From: Heligmosomoides polygyrus polygyrus
Lineage: Eukaryota > Nematoda > Chromadorea > Rhabditida > Heligmosomidae
DNA length: 64,000 nt
Direction: 5' to 3'
Assembly (NCBI GenBank): GCA_947396885.1
Contig: OX377204.1
Coordinates: 23,195,706 to 23,259,705, forward strand
Position 1 is the stretch's first letter. The number at the start of each line of letters is the position of its first letter. Positions 43,899 through 54,969 of the stretch are shown piece after piece. The notes beneath the pieces are model-generated. The model saw only the letters and a list, made by a program, of their open reading frames with translations, ran no database searches and was not told where the DNA came from. Made by a program: the position numbers and the translations under genes.

Positions 43899-45073
43899 TA
43901 GTTAGGCTGAGAATGAATTAGAAAATAATACTGTCACTTTCTCAATTTTTTTTTACATCGATATGACCTTAATGAAATCAATGTTTAGAGGGATGAAGAG
44001 TTTGCAGTGTATACACAGTGAACAGTATTGACCTAATGAATTTAATTGGTGGTATACATGAATCTAAATCCTGGGCTCTTCTCAGCTAGCAGATTTATTT
44101 CGGAAATAAAACGCCTTCCTTCCTTGCTATATAGCCAATCGTAGAGTTATGTTTTTTGCTTTGATTTGCCGTTTTCTTATTGGCTTAAATAAAATAGTAA
44201 TAGTAGTAGTAACTTCGGCCGATATTACCGTTTTTTGAATGGCTTTGATCGCATTAGATAGAAACAGAACAAAAGTGCTGATCGACGTTGCAAAAAAATA
44301 TCGATCACTCTCGATGGACATCATCCAGCGCTGGCCAGAGTTAACCGATTGAGAAGAGTATGACGAGGATGTTGCACCCAATGAGCCCCATTCGTAGCAA
44401 TTAAATTGGGTGATTCGAGCAATCAATACCGATCGATATTATAAATTTTTGTTCAAACGTCACCTTTAAAATGGGACTGACGTGAAATGGTGAGAGATAG
44501 ATAGGATTCCGAATAAATAAACGACGCTTATCAATCATTGACAGCTGTACGTGTGACTGCCCAGCGGCTGGTCGGAAATGAACAGGCTAGTTCCGTGTTA
44601 TGACTGCGTTACCCGATATAAAGCAGAAACGGAGTATGCGGCGCACCTTTCAAGGGAATGATTGCGCCCGATGTTAACTGAATATTACGCTTGGAATCAC
44701 TTACTACTAGTCGTCAGTGGGACATATACGAAGGAAGAAGGGAGCGCCTACGAATCAAAGGACCAATCACGCCTCTCTGGGTGGCAACTCACTCCATGCG
44801 GTTTGAATGGACACCTTTTCATGTAGGCCGCATTAGCGACTAGTATCGAATCATTAGGTGACAAAGTAGCAAAACATCTCTAAAATTGGGGAGTTTCGTC
44901 ATAAAGAAGCCAGGCATGAGTAAAGGGAATGGCTTGATGGAAGGCATTGTCTGTCGACTAATTCTTTTGGAGCTCGTGGAACCCATAACTTGGGCTGCCA
45001 GCTACTGCACCTCGCCCTTAGGTACCCATCAAAGGTGCTAAATTTGAAACTGCTCTTTGTGGCGAGTAGCTGG
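43899..45073. other. No gene recognised
   Basis: The interval is A/T-rich. The frame at 44127-44426 lacks support and I see no repeat structure. Confidence 0.4.
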
Positions 45074-45510
45074 CTAGGTTTCCCATGCATCACCATCTAA
45101 TCTTCCCAGTGCGTCGGACGGCTCAGAGAGAAGCTCTCGCCTCTGACATTCCGCAGAAAAAGCGCTGATGGAAAGCGATGTCTTGTCTGATTCACCGCCG
45201 TCATCATCGTCATTCTTCTTATATATCGGCGAAATGTTTGCCATACATCTCGACTTTCCGCACTTCTCGTTGAAGCAGCCGGCTTCTTGCGCCATCATCG
45301 GGGCTTCTTCCCTTCGTGAATAGGTCACTGAGACTCTTTCATTTCGGGTCTTCGTGGGGCGATCAAGACAAGGCCTAGGATTACATACATTAGGGCTAAC
45401 AGAAAGACGTGAACGTCAGCAGGAAAGTAGGATAACAGCGAAGGGGAAAACTGAGAGAAGTACTGTAGAGAACAAATAACAGCCGCAGTGATCGCAGCAG
45501 TTTTTAGCAC
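45074..45510 (-). CDS. Candidate small membrane protein, frame change or intron unresolved
   Basis: Two adjoining minus frames look coding. The first (ending 45325) contains a hydrophobic segment VFLLALMYVILGLVLI followed by APRRPEMKES. The second, open from about 45380 to a TAG at 45074, encodes a cytosolic-looking tail with TYSRREEAPMMAQE, a CGKSRC cluster, KKNDDDDGGESD and a C-terminal GRLDGDAWET. They overlap in different frames, so joining needs a frameshift, a very short intron or separate exons. An acceptor-like TTCTCTACAG lies about 50 bases into the first frame. No ATG starts the first frame. A single-pass membrane protein is plausible; no family named. Confidence 0.38.
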
Positions 45511-46030
45511 AACCTAACAGAGAGAACATAACCTCGTTACCAGCAGAGTAGACTCCACAACAACCTCTTAAGGCTCAAATAAAGGGAATTGAACCGAATA
45601 ACTGTCCCAGGTAAAGCACATAAGAATACTCAATGATAGGAAGTAATGATCAAATAAATTTAATAATAATTCAATTTCTATAATTCTCTAGAAGATGGGC
45701 CTACAACGTTTTAGAGCAACAAGCAGCAAAAAAACAGACTTTCTGCAGCACTATTCTGAATACTTTCGCGAATTCGAGGTCGAGCAGAGGTCAACAAACA
45801 ATTCCGCCCAAACATCGCCTAGGGGGGAGGGTGCTGATCACGAATCTGGCATCCGTTTTCGAAATTCCGGTCGACTGCGATAGCCTACGGCAGGTACATC
45901 AATGTAAGCATGAGCATGGCGCTCGAGGCACTGTTCCGAAACCGCCGCCAAGAAGAACTTCGCGACTTCAAGTTGAAGGATGTCTTTGGGAAACTCAACA
46001 TGGACACAGACAATTTTCACGAACGACTTA
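45511..46030. other. No gene recognised; degraded repeat
   Basis: CGAATCTGGCATCCGTTTTC (45841) pairs in inverted orientation with GAAAACGGATGTCAGATTCG (46554), a degraded relative of the CGAATCTGAAGTTCGT repeat. Confidence 0.4.
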
Positions 46031-46356
46031 AGGCCCATGCACACTTTCGCGACAGTGCGGCACGGCCATGATGAAGGATAGGTCCGCGACGGGCGCGGCG
46101 CGACATAGCGACACGTGTCGCAGAGGGGGCATGCACACTTTTGCGGCTGTCGCGGCGGCTATCGCCGGCGACGCCGCGCTGAGTGTCGCACGCTGGATGG
46201 TTCAAATCATTCCTAGCAGCGCGACATGCACTGGGACGTCCGTTCAGTTGTCTGTAACGATGCTCTAACGCGACCGCGCCGCGACCGCCGGATTTCGCGG
46301 AGGTGGCCGCCGCTCCTCTTGCCGCGCCGCGGTGTCGCAGAAGTGTGCATGGGCCT
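46031..46356. mobile_element. 326-bp GC-rich palindromic MITE, TTA duplication
   Basis: Termini AGGCCCATGCACACTTTCGC and AGGCCCATGCACACTTCTGC (other strand) are flanked by TTA at 46028-46030 and 46357-46359. Subterminal GTCGCGGCG arms form a strong foldback. Harbinger-like; related in its ends to the type A MITEs. Confidence 0.8.
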
Positions 46357-46649
46357 TTAGAGGGATGGGCGGTACTAAGTTGGCTGGTGCCCATGCAGAC
46401 CGGCAATATGCTTTAAGACGGGTAAGTTATACCAGCCAGACCCCGGAGTTCCCTCCCTATCCTAATTTTGTTTGGCGAAGTTTGTGTGAAATCAGTGACC
46501 ATGACCTTAAGCACCCGTATTTAGCGAAACCTAGCGTAATCGCAAGAAATTTCGAAAACGGATGTCAGATTCGTGACCAGCACCCCAAATAACCCCCTTG
46601 GGGAAGGAAATTGGGCTAAAATTTGTTTTTGACCTCTGCTCGACCTCTG

Positions 46650-46803
46650 GGGACAGGATTCATCAATGAGACCGCCGGTATCATCTCACGGCAGATTCAC
46701 CATATCAGCCTACGTAGTAAGTGACACGGAGAGATACAGAGATACAGATACGACAACCGACACACCGTTACCACGCGGTAAGCGGTTGATGAATTGGCCC
46801 ATG
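46650..46803. mobile_element. MITE with GGGCCAATTCATCAACC end, copy 2
   Basis: The left GGGGACAGGATTCATCAATG and right (CATGGGCCAATTCATCAACC on the other strand) ends bound about 154 bp. The reverse complement matches 35784-35905. Confidence 0.5.
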
Positions 46804-47169
46804 GAGTCGTGAAAGTACAATAATACTGCTGGCTGCTGCTACGAGCAGCTGTTTACATCCGGCCTGGTCTATAAGGCAGAAGAAAAGAAAAATTTCTGCT
46901 CTTCGAGAGCGACTCATACAGGGAAGGAGGAGTGGATGAAGTCACGAAGCCTGGCTCAAGCAGAGAGAGCCCCTTGGATGTCTTGGACGTCTCTATGACC
47001 AGTGCGCTCCAGAATCCCAAAGGATAGCTGCGCATGGCGGTGGTCAGTTTTGCGGTTGCCTTTAGTGTTCAGTGATAGCCGCTGCTACGGAAGTGGATGC
47101 TCCACAAGGAGAGCAAGAGATGGGACGTCGAAGTGAGGAGAGAGGCCTTGCCGAACTCGACGCTGCGGA

Positions 47170-47702
47170 CTAACTATCACAAGTTGTAGAAAAGGGTGAA
47201 GAGAACGAAACCTCTTGGCTTGTGGAGCTTGCCGGGAGCGGCGGCCGACGACGGTCCCTGCAGTATGGCTCGTGCTCGTCGCTGCTCGATCCGCTGCTTC
47301 TGGAGATACATCAGCGTCGAAATGATCGCCGGAGTGTCCTGTGGGCTGCTGGCGATGCTCGGACCGCAGCCCATATGGTGGAGCCGGCTGCGCTGGGCGA
47401 TTCGGCGGCGACGGTGGCGTAGTAGAAGCGTTGAATGCGTCGCCGCTTCGGCAACGGTTCCATCGGCTCGTCATCGTACCCTGCGATCGATAGTGAAACG
47501 GTGCCCGTCGAGCCTGTTCCAATAGTCGACAGGACGGTAGTGCCCCTGTATTTCCGGACAGTCACCACGAACTTGCCCTTCTCGCTGCGGTTCCAGCAGT
47601 GTTCAGCTGTTGCTGCCCATTGACGAGGACGAGGATAACGTCCTCACTGTCGCCATGCTGCGTAGCAACGGCACAACAAAGCATCGCGGCGGTTCACCAG
47701 CG
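47170..47702 (-). pseudogene. Frameshifted coding region, unidentified nuclear-type protein
   Basis: Three minus-strand segments with strong coding composition follow one another in different frames. An ATG near 47684 gives HGDSEDVILVLVNGQQQLN. Next come EHCWNRSEKGKFVVTVRKY and IAGYDDEPMEPLPKRRRIQ, the latter with a nuclear-localisation-like KRRR. Last is DTPAIISTLMYLQKQRIEQ. Two single-base frame changes (near 47600 and 47385) connect them. Codon choice (GAG, AAG, TTC, GTC) is uniform. It may be a recently disabled gene or a real exon with indel errors. No family recognised; the plus-strand frame at 47610-47795 overlaps it. Confidence 0.4.
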
Positions 47703-48190
47703 AGCTTCGTAGCATCGGCGCAATACAACAAGGAAACTATGCTCCAGGAGAACGTCTACGAAGAAACGGATCAAAATGAGCAATGGATGTACTAGCAGAA
47801 CCATGTGCAACTCTGGGCCTGTTTATAGTACGTGACGTGAGCGACCAAAGCGACTGGTCACCAGGGCAAAGAATACATATCGATTTTCGCCAAGCGCTCG
47901 CTCAACATTAATCGATTCGTATGCGTTCCACGAATGACTCAGTCGCTGCCGTCTTGGACAATGAGCAACCCCTCTGCAAATAGCAGCTCTCCTAGAGGCA
48001 GAAGCGTCTGAAGACCAGTTGGAACATGTCGATGCGCCAAAAATCACCTTAAATGTACCAGGATTCGAATGAAAAGGAAAGGAGCATAAGGGGAGAGGAA
48101 GAGTTTATGTTCAAAAGATATTTGCGAGTTAAGGAAAATCCCCCTTCATGTGCCACCTCACCGCGGTGAAGGGGTGAACATCACTTTGTG

Positions 48191-48280
48191 ATGGCTAACG
48201 GCACAAACGGTCACGCAGTACGCGACGCTTGTCGTGTATGGGCGGCTCTCCTGTATCCCTGGCCAGGAACATGTGAGTAA
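48191..48280 (+). CDS. Short upstream frame of RTE element B
   Basis: An ATG at 48191 opens a 29-codon frame (begins MANGTNGHAV, ends PGTCE) that overlaps the start of the long frame by 47 bases in the +1 relation. RTE elements are known to carry a very short ORF1 before ORF2. Alternatively it is the true N-terminus of the long frame, separated by one extra G in the GGG at about 48240. Confidence 0.45.
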   Translation: MANGTNGHAVRDACRVWAALLYPWPGTCE

Positions 48281-51257
48281 CCAGACCACCGGTACGGCTC
48301 AAACAACTAAACCCGCGCCCCAGTCCTCCGCGCGCCGGAGGTGGACTTCTACGACGTCGGTTGCATCCACCTCCGGCGAGGGGCCATCTAATCTCGGAGT
48401 TAAACTATCAGGACGTCATTGGAATCGGACTACCGGAAACTCCCTCCCACCACGACACGGAAACTGCTTATTCGTCTGCACTTACAACTGTCGTTCGATC
48501 GCATCTGAGCAGGATCTTCGGACACTGCTTTATAGAAGCCGAAACATCAAATACGACGTTATCGCCCTGCAGGAAACGAAAGGCAGAACGGAAACCATAA
48601 GAAGGACCGACCACAACGAGCTTCTCATTATCGGAGCAAAGGTGGACAGAAAGAATATTGGCGGAGTTGGATTTCTCGTCAATTCGACAGTGCACCACCT
48701 AGTAGACTCTTACAAGATCATCAGTCCGCGAGTAGTTGTTCTTCGTCTGGAAACCAAAGATCAAGGAACCATCTCCATCATAAATGGATATGCTCCAACA
48801 TCTGCGGCCACAGATGAAGAAAAGGAGGAATTCTACAAGCTGCTCGAAAGGGCTGTCAACGACGAGAAGAGCTACTACAAAGTTGTCGTTGGTGACTTTA
48901 ACGCTATCGTTGGTACGAATGATCACGACGAATGGAGGCTAGGACCACATGGAACTTTTTCAAGGAACGAAAACGGAGAGCGCCTGATAGACTTCCTATC
49001 CGCGTGCCGTCTCTACCATGGAAATTCTATGTTTAAGAAGCCTTCAAACCGACGATGGACCTGGGAAAGCCCAAATGGAGAAACACGTTCGGAGATCGAC
49101 CATGTTCTTACGAACAGACGCTGGAGTCTGTTCGACGTCTCCGTGCTGCCTTCATTTGACACCGGCTCGGATCACCGTCTTGTCCGTGCGAAGCTGACTC
49201 TCAAAAAGAGGATGTTCAAGCGTGACACCCATAAACCGGCACCGGTGAGGATCCCCACATTCAAGTCTGAGGAGTTGGAATATGCGATAAAGTCGTATGA
49301 TTGGAATCTTCTTGAAGATCCATCGGAAGACTACGATCTTCTCTCCAAAGGACTGTTGAAATGTGCTAGCAGCTCTTGCGAAGCCACATCGCCGTCTGCT
49401 TCAAGACTCAACGCACATGCGATTAAACTCTTGGAGCAAAGAAGAGCTGTTAAACTGGATCCTAATGCTTCCCATCTGGAAAAAGTCACCATCTCGAAGG
49501 CCTGTCGAATTGCAGTGAAGGAGTCCATTCAAGCCTACAGAAGATTGAAGCTGTTAGAAGCGGCTGGGAAAGGTTCAAGCATAAAGCGCTGCAAACGAGA
49601 TCTCTGCGATCAGAAGGCAATAATGTCAGCCCCTGTGGATAAGGATGGAACAACGCAAACGTCTCGAAGAGCGATGGAGGCCATCGTTCAGGAATTCTAC
49701 ACAGATCTGTTCCGTTCTTCCATCACTGTCCCGAAATGCTTGATGCCACCAGCTGAGGAAGTACCTCCCATTCTGGAATCAGAAGTTGCTCATGCCATCA
49801 GAAGGATGAAGCTGGGCACTGCTCCCGGACCGGACGGCATTTCTGCTGATCTCCTTCGTGCGGGTGGCAGTGCCGTCTGCTCACTTCTTGCCAAGCACTT
49901 CAACCACTACCTTCGACTTGGTAGGATTCCGGACTCATGGAAGGAGTCGAAAACAGTTTTAATCTTCAAAAAGGGTCAGCAGGAGGATATCAACAACTAT
50001 CGACCCATCAGTCTTCTCTCGGTTGTGTACAAGATCTTCACCAAGATACTGCTTAACCGCATGGAGCGTTGCTTGGATGAATATCAACCAGTGGAGCAAG
50101 CAGGGTTTCGCAAGGATTTCTCCTGCATGGACCATATTCAGACTGTCTCACAGCTCATCGAAAGGAGCCGCGAATACCACCTCCCACTTGTTCTTGTCTT
50201 TGTGGATTATCGGAAAGCGTTCGACTCTGTGGAAATCAACGCCATTCTGAACGCCCTTGTGCACGCTGGTATACCATCGCCCTACATCCGACTTCTCGAC
50301 GAATGCTTCTCGAACACATCGACTACCATCCAGCTGTTCGATCGAAAGCTTAAGATTCCTATCGGGAAAGGATTACGGCAGGGAGACACGATCTCTCCCA
50401 AGCTATTCACAGCGGCACTTCAGGATGCCATGAAAGACTTGAACTGGGACGATAAAGGCTACCTTGTCGACGGTAAACGGATCAGCAACCTTCGCTTCGC
50501 CGACGATATTGTTCTCATCTCTACCAGCACGGCAGAAGCCGAGGAAATGCTGAACGAGCTCAATGTGACAGGTATGAAGATAGGATTGGACATGAATATG
50601 TCCAAGACGCAATTTATGGTCAACCAGTGGTGTGACACGGGACTCGTAAGGTTAAATGGAGTCGCTCTGCAACAGGTCGACTCCTACGTCTATCTGGGAA
50701 GAGAGCTGAACATGAATAACGACCTCGCTCCTGAAATCGCCCGCAGGAGACGCGCAGCATGGGCAGCCTTCAGTTCGATTCGCGAAGTCACCGATCAGGT
50801 CAAGGATCCCGGCCTCAGGGCCTCGATATTCAACGCCTCTGTACTGCCTGCGATGCGTTACGCGACGGAAGCCTGGCCCGACAACAAGACAATCACCAGA
50901 GCGATGCAAACTACGCATCGTGCACTGGAAAGATGTCTTCTAAGGACAAGCCTTCGTCAGCAATGGCAAGAAGGCCTACGAAGCTCGGAGCTACGGGAGA
51001 AGTCGCAATTAGCAGACCCGCTGCAGTACATGAAGAAGTCCAAATATCGCTGGGCCGGACACCTGCTTCGACGAAAGGACGATAGATGGAGTCTCCGTGT
51101 CACAGAATGGCTCCCGAGAGACCATAAGAGACCACTGGGACGACCGCCAACGCGATGGGCAGACTCATTCTCAAGATCTTTCAGAGAGCGGAGTCTGCCT
51201 CACTGGATGCAAGCAGCCAGAGATCGAGCGGTCTGGAAGAGTTGTGGTCCCCGCTGA
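48234..51257 (+). CDS. Endonuclease-reverse transcriptase polyprotein of RTE element B
   Basis: An open frame of 1007 codons ends with TGA at 51255. Domains in order: basic Ser/Thr-rich leader; APE-like endonuclease with TYNCRSI, ALQETKG, NGYAPTS, VVGDFNAIVG and the terminal SDHRLVRA; linker; reverse transcriptase with YRPISLLSVVYKI, VFVDYRKAFDSV, LRQGDTISPKLF and catalytic FADD (residues 755-758, about 50496-50507); C-terminal RWAGHLLRR and RPPTRWADSF. All expected catalytic motifs are visible. No ATG occurs in frame before about residue 440, so initiation must use the upstream frame, a non-ATG codon or a corrected reading (see the short upstream frame). Confidence 0.92.
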   Translation: MYGRLSCIPGQEHVSNQTTGTAQTTKPAPQSSARRRWTSTTSVASTSGEGPSNLGVKLSGRHWNRTTGNSLPPRHGNCLFVCTYNCRSIASEQDLRTLLYRSRNIKYDVIALQETKGRTETIRRTDHNELLIIGAKVDRKNIGGVGFLVNSTVHHLVDSYKIISPRVVVLRLETKDQGTISIINGYAPTSAATDEEKEEFYKLLERAVNDEKSYYKVVVGDFNAIVGTNDHDEWRLGPHGTFSRNENGERLIDFLSACRLYHGNSMFKKPSNRRWTWESPNGETRSEIDHVLTNRRWSLFDVSVLPSFDTGSDHRLVRAKLTLKKRMFKRDTHKPAPVRIPTFKSEELEYAIKSYDWNLLEDPSEDYDLLSKGLLKCASSSCEATSPSASRLNAHAIKLLEQRRAVKLDPNASHLEKVTISKACRIAVKESIQAYRRLKLLEAAGKGSSIKRCKRDLCDQKAIMSAPVDKDGTTQTSRRAMEAIVQEFYTDLFRSSITVPKCLMPPAEEVPPILESEVAHAIRRMKLGTAPGPDGISADLLRAGGSAVCSLLAKHFNHYLRLGRIPDSWKESKTVLIFKKGQQEDINNYRPISLLSVVYKIFTKILLNRMERCLDEYQPVEQAGFRKDFSCMDHIQTVSQLIERSREYHLPLVLVFVDYRKAFDSVEINAILNALVHAGIPSPYIRLLDECFSNTSTTIQLFDRKLKIPIGKGLRQGDTISPKLFTAALQDAMKDLNWDDKGYLVDGKRISNLRFADDIVLISTSTAEAEEMLNELNVTGMKIGLDMNMSKTQFMVNQWCDTGLVRLNGVALQQVDSYVYLGRELNMNNDLAPEIARRRRAAWAAFSSIREVTDQVKDPGLRASIFNASVLPAMRYATEAWPDNKTITRAMQTTHRALERCLLRTSLRQQWQEGLRSSELREKSQLADPLQYMKKSKYRWAGHLLRRKDDRWSLRVTEWLPRDHKRPLGRPPTRWADSFSRSFRERSLPHWMQAARDRAVWKSCGPR

Positions 51258-51316
51258 GAAGACCTCCAGCCGACAAAGGACCATCAAAGTATCAAAGTAA
51301 GTAAGTAAGGAAAATC

Positions 51317-51506
51317 GGGTCGCGGCTTTGGCCATGTAATTGAGAATAGCTATCCTTCAGGACTTTATTCAAAGGAAGCCGTTCGCGGCGAAGACAGGCG
51401 ATAAACGAATTCATAAGAAGCTGACCATACTCCGCGACGGGAGCAACAAGGGCGAAGGCAACGCCCGGGAGGTTTGAACGGGCGACAGTAGCGATCGCGG
51501 CTATTT
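51317..51506. other. Flank between RTE B and a long inverted repeat
   Basis: CGTCGCGGAGTATGGTCAGC (minus strand, near 51435) resembles the GC-rich MITE ends. A 141-codon minus frame crosses into the inverted repeat and is not credible as a gene. Confidence 0.35.
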
Positions 51507-52669
51507 GCAGCGGGGGTCCGTTGGGATCGTATTTAAAGATACAAAACGGGAGCGACAGCGGTCGCGCGCGGCGGCGCCTGGCGCGTTGCCAGCTCCGTCG
51601 GCCGATTACGGGGCAGCTCGCCCCCGGGCATGCTGAGTCATCGGAGAGGCAGATTCCAGGGAGGAAAAGGCCAGTGGCGGCACCTGTTCTGCTTCTTTGA
51701 ACTCTCGCGCATTCCATGCGCTTGCCCAGGAAGGAAAGGCTTCGAGCGAGGCGGAAAGGAGGAGGGGAAGGGAACGTAAACGGATTTGGGGCTATGAAAC
51801 TTAAGAAATTACGGTACTAAGCGGGCTGGTGCCTGCTGTACACCGGAAAGGTGGCTTAAAACGGGTAAGTTAGATCATCCACACCCCTCTCGGGATACCA
51901 AGGATCGATGGGGTTCAACGAATCGAAGGCGTTTCCCTACGAAGAATGAACCTTAAATGTGATAAAGGTTCTGTGAGCGACCTTCGCCAATGGGTACTGG
52001 CACAGAACTCTGAGGCGAGCGAGGAGGGTGACAGGTAGCTTCATAAATCACTAATAACTACAAATTTCGCATGAAGTTAAACGCAGTAATGGAGTAGAGA
52101 GTTGTAACTTTGCTGATTTCAACATGACGTTAAGCAGATTCGACAGCGGAGGAGCGCCACGACCCAGCACATTGGGTTTGCTTCTTCGCCGTTGATCGTT
52201 GGAGAAGAAAACAAAACCAGCATTCCTGTTTTGTGAAACCATAACAGTATCCAGTGTTGATATCATATCTTCCTCAATTGAATGTTCTGTTAAATATACT
52301 TAACTAGCCTTAATAGCATGCCACTCTAGGCCATGCACTGTATATCTTGGACATAAGTTTCACGATAATCTCGAGTTCAACGTTCCTTCAGAAGTGAAGC
52401 GAGTAAATGGGCACAAACAATGTTTAACTTCCTTGATATGTGACATTTTGCTCAGCTAAGTCATATCACTAACGGCTTGTTCTGTTTTAAAGTGGATCGC
52501 CTGCCTTTCATGCGTTCCTACAATCCAGATGCCAGTAGGAAGCATACAGACGTGATCCAATGCGAGAATTGCGGCAGGCCGACAGAGCTGGCAACGCGCC
52601 AGGCGCCACCGCGCGCGACCGCTGTCGCTCCCGTTTTGTATCTTTAAATACGATCGTCCGTTGGTCCTT
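51507..52669. mobile_element. 1.2-kb non-autonomous element with ~100-bp inverted ends
   Basis: 51507-51604 and 52572-52669 are near-perfect inverted repeats containing ATTTAAAGATACAAAACGGG and CGCCTGGCGCGTTGCCAGCT. The interior has no transposase-like frame. Long inverted ends suggest a DNA transposon derivative; the outermost bases and target duplication are not certain. Confidence 0.6.
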
Positions 52670-53656
52670 TGCTGTATGCGCCCTCCTAGCTTAGAGATCG
52701 CGCGTCGGCGTTGACGTTGCCACGTTCGATCGATGTCTTGTGCGCTCGCGATGGCAATCCCGGCAAGCAGATCGAGGCGCAGCGGGCAGCGCGTCGATTA
52801 ACGCCAGAGAGGTCGGTGGTTCGGTTATCATCTTGCGGCAGTGATTGCATCTCAGCTGATTGCTTGGGATTTAGGGGGTTCTAACCTGTGCAACTTTTTT
52901 GTGCAATTCTTGCGCATTTTTCCAGCCGTATATATTTCGACGCTCGAACAGCGCAGAACTTAGCCGCGGACTCCCCCTGAGCGAGGAATGCAGTTTCCAC
53001 ACGAGCAGCTTGGATGGCGCCCACCCTGGAGTCCCTTCCCTTGCCTGCTCCGACCCCCCCCCCCCCCCCTTGAGCGACAAGAGGTTCGCTCGTGTAATGC
53101 TTGCATTGAAGGATTTCGCGCCCCATCGCCAACGCCGTGTTGGCCTGTTTGAATTTTTACCTTTCGCGCCCGAACAACTCGTGCGAAAACTCGTCCGCAG
53201 TTTTTTGCTTGTGTGCGTTTAACGGCGAGTGCAAATGCGCACGATTTTGGGGGCGGGAACAACGGCAGTGGCCGCCATTTGGGACAAGTTGTCGCGTTGT
53301 ATCGCGCTCTCCGCGCCAACCATGCTCTCCTCGCCGTCTGACACACTCTTTCACCGCCATCGTATACAACCATGCTACTCTAGTCGACAGGCCTCTCTTT
53401 CACATGTGTGCTCTCTCAAAACGGCGAGTGAATGATAACAAATGACTGGAAAACTGAAGAGCTCGGCCGTTTTCTGAAAAACCTGGTATTAAAACAATGC
53501 CAAATTCGATTATGAGCCTTAAACATGCGTGAGACAAGCCTCGATCCTCCTGACTCAATCAGCAAACGCGCCGGAATCACGTGAGCATCGCTGCGACTGC
53601 TCGTCTCCAGTGCTGGAGACCCCGCCCCCAAAATCGTGCGCATTCGTGCGCACCCC
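52670..53656. other. GC-rich, no gene established
   Basis: The C tract (53054-53069) and GCACGATTTTGGGGGCGGGA (53238), which recurs inverted at 53626 (CCCGCCCCCAAAATCGTGCG), are the only structures seen. Several frames overlap on both strands but none stands out. Confidence 0.35.
53054..53069. repeat. Poly-C tract (16 C)
   Basis: A homopolymer of 16 cytosines. Confidence 0.9.
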
Positions 53657-53792
53657 TTCGCGACAAGAGCGGCAAGAGCGACTGGACGACTGGGGCGACG
53701 GATGTAGTGTGGTGTACGTAAATAATTACGCATTTCACACTACATCCGTCGCCGCAGTCGCTCCAGTCGCTCTTGTCGTTCTTGTCGCGAAG
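53657..53792. repeat. 136-bp hairpin with TTCGCGACAAGAGCGG arms
   Basis: Arms 53657-53712 and 53737-53792 are inverted repeats around a GTACGTAAATAATTACG apex. The right end continues as GAAGTATGAAAGACCC, matching the theme of the GC-rich MITEs; the left outer end is lost. Confidence 0.75.
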
Positions 53793-54918
53793 TATGAAAG
53801 ACCCTTCAGCGGCAGCAGATTACGCGCTCCAATGCCAAGTACCGGTGTCATCTGTCGCTGGCAACTAGGAACTAGGAGTTACGGCAAGGGTGTGAACAGA
53901 TATTCCGCGACGACCCTTGGTTTCAATCGATCTGCATGTTTTGCACGGGCGACGAGTCGCTGCCGTCACGGAGTATGAACACGCTCTAACTACACAGAAT
54001 GTTCCTTATACGGAATAAGCCTATGGTATGGCGCTGGAATCATAGTTACGACTGGTGCACAGACATTTCACTCAAGACCAAACTACAATTTGAGTAACAC
54101 GCAGCGTAGTGAACGGATTCAGGACACATTTTGAAAGCTTGAGTAAGACACTCCTTAGGTTTGCTCCGACAGACAACCTTCGTCCAGCACTTCGATGAGT
54201 TTGTTTTGTCTCTCGGAGCAACTTATATTGTCCCGTCACAGTTTAAACCGTAAAAAGTTTGCAGTTATCGTCCTGCATTCCTAGAATGCTTCTATTTCCT
54301 AGAATGAACATCAACCGCCAAATCTGCCGGTCTGATCTGTTCATGTGAGTGAACTGCTCCAATCACTAACCAAACGTCTCATGGCAACTGTTCCACTTTA
54401 TTGCAGTAAAGGCTGTGTTGCAGAACGCTTGAGATAAACTTACTCGTCATGAAGGTGGATGGAAAAGTCAGTGTATAGTTCAAATGAGGCGCAGCGGTCA
54501 GCAGGAGCGGTTGCTGTGGAGACCTGCCCGCCTATGGGCATCACAGGCGTGCTATTGCTGTGGACGAATTGCATGGGCATTACCTGAGATCTGATTGAAG
54601 TCGGCGACGACAGCGTTGGCCGGCACCGTCCGCATGTACCACATCTCGCGTGAGAGGACAGTCAAGCGACGTCGGGCATCGACATTTCAACGCTCATTCC
54701 GGCGCAACACATCACGGATTATGCGAACGAACTCACGACTGACGTCCAGCGCCGGCGCCGGTCTCTCTCTAACACCTATTGGGGAAGATTTCAACGCCAC
54801 CGACTCGCTGCCGACCCGCTTGAACCCTGTTGTTCGTGCGCTGGATGGAAGGCTGGAAAAAGGAAGAAACTGAGCCTGTCATATTCACTCGTGACTAATT
54901 CGCCAAGGGTAGCGACGA
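53793..54918. other. No gene recognised
   Basis: An unpaired end (GTCACGGAGTATGAACACGC near 53968) is present. The frame 54595-54873 (plus) is GC-rich and unsupported. Confidence 0.35.
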
Positions 54919-54969
54919 CTCAGAAAATTTTGAACAATTTACTTGCAAGCTGCATGCGGGTCATACAAA

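Larger units (their letters stand above)
48141..51305 (+). mobile_element. RTE-type non-LTR retrotransposon B, full length
   Basis: A 3.17-kb insertion ends in a short TAAG repeat and is flanked by TAAGGAAAATC at about 48130-48140 and 51306-51316. A 5' leader, one short upstream frame and one long frame make up the element. It is a different family from element A: terminal repeat (TAAG instead of GAA) and protein motifs differ. A deleted relative lies at 60551-61968. Confidence 0.9.

Noticed and set aside
46017..46406. 129-codon minus frame rich in Arg and Ala
   Set aside because: It lies within the 326-bp palindromic MITE.
52960..53373. Several overlapping GC-rich frames
   Set aside because: Three frames on both strands are open across a C tract, and none shows a motif or consistent codon use.
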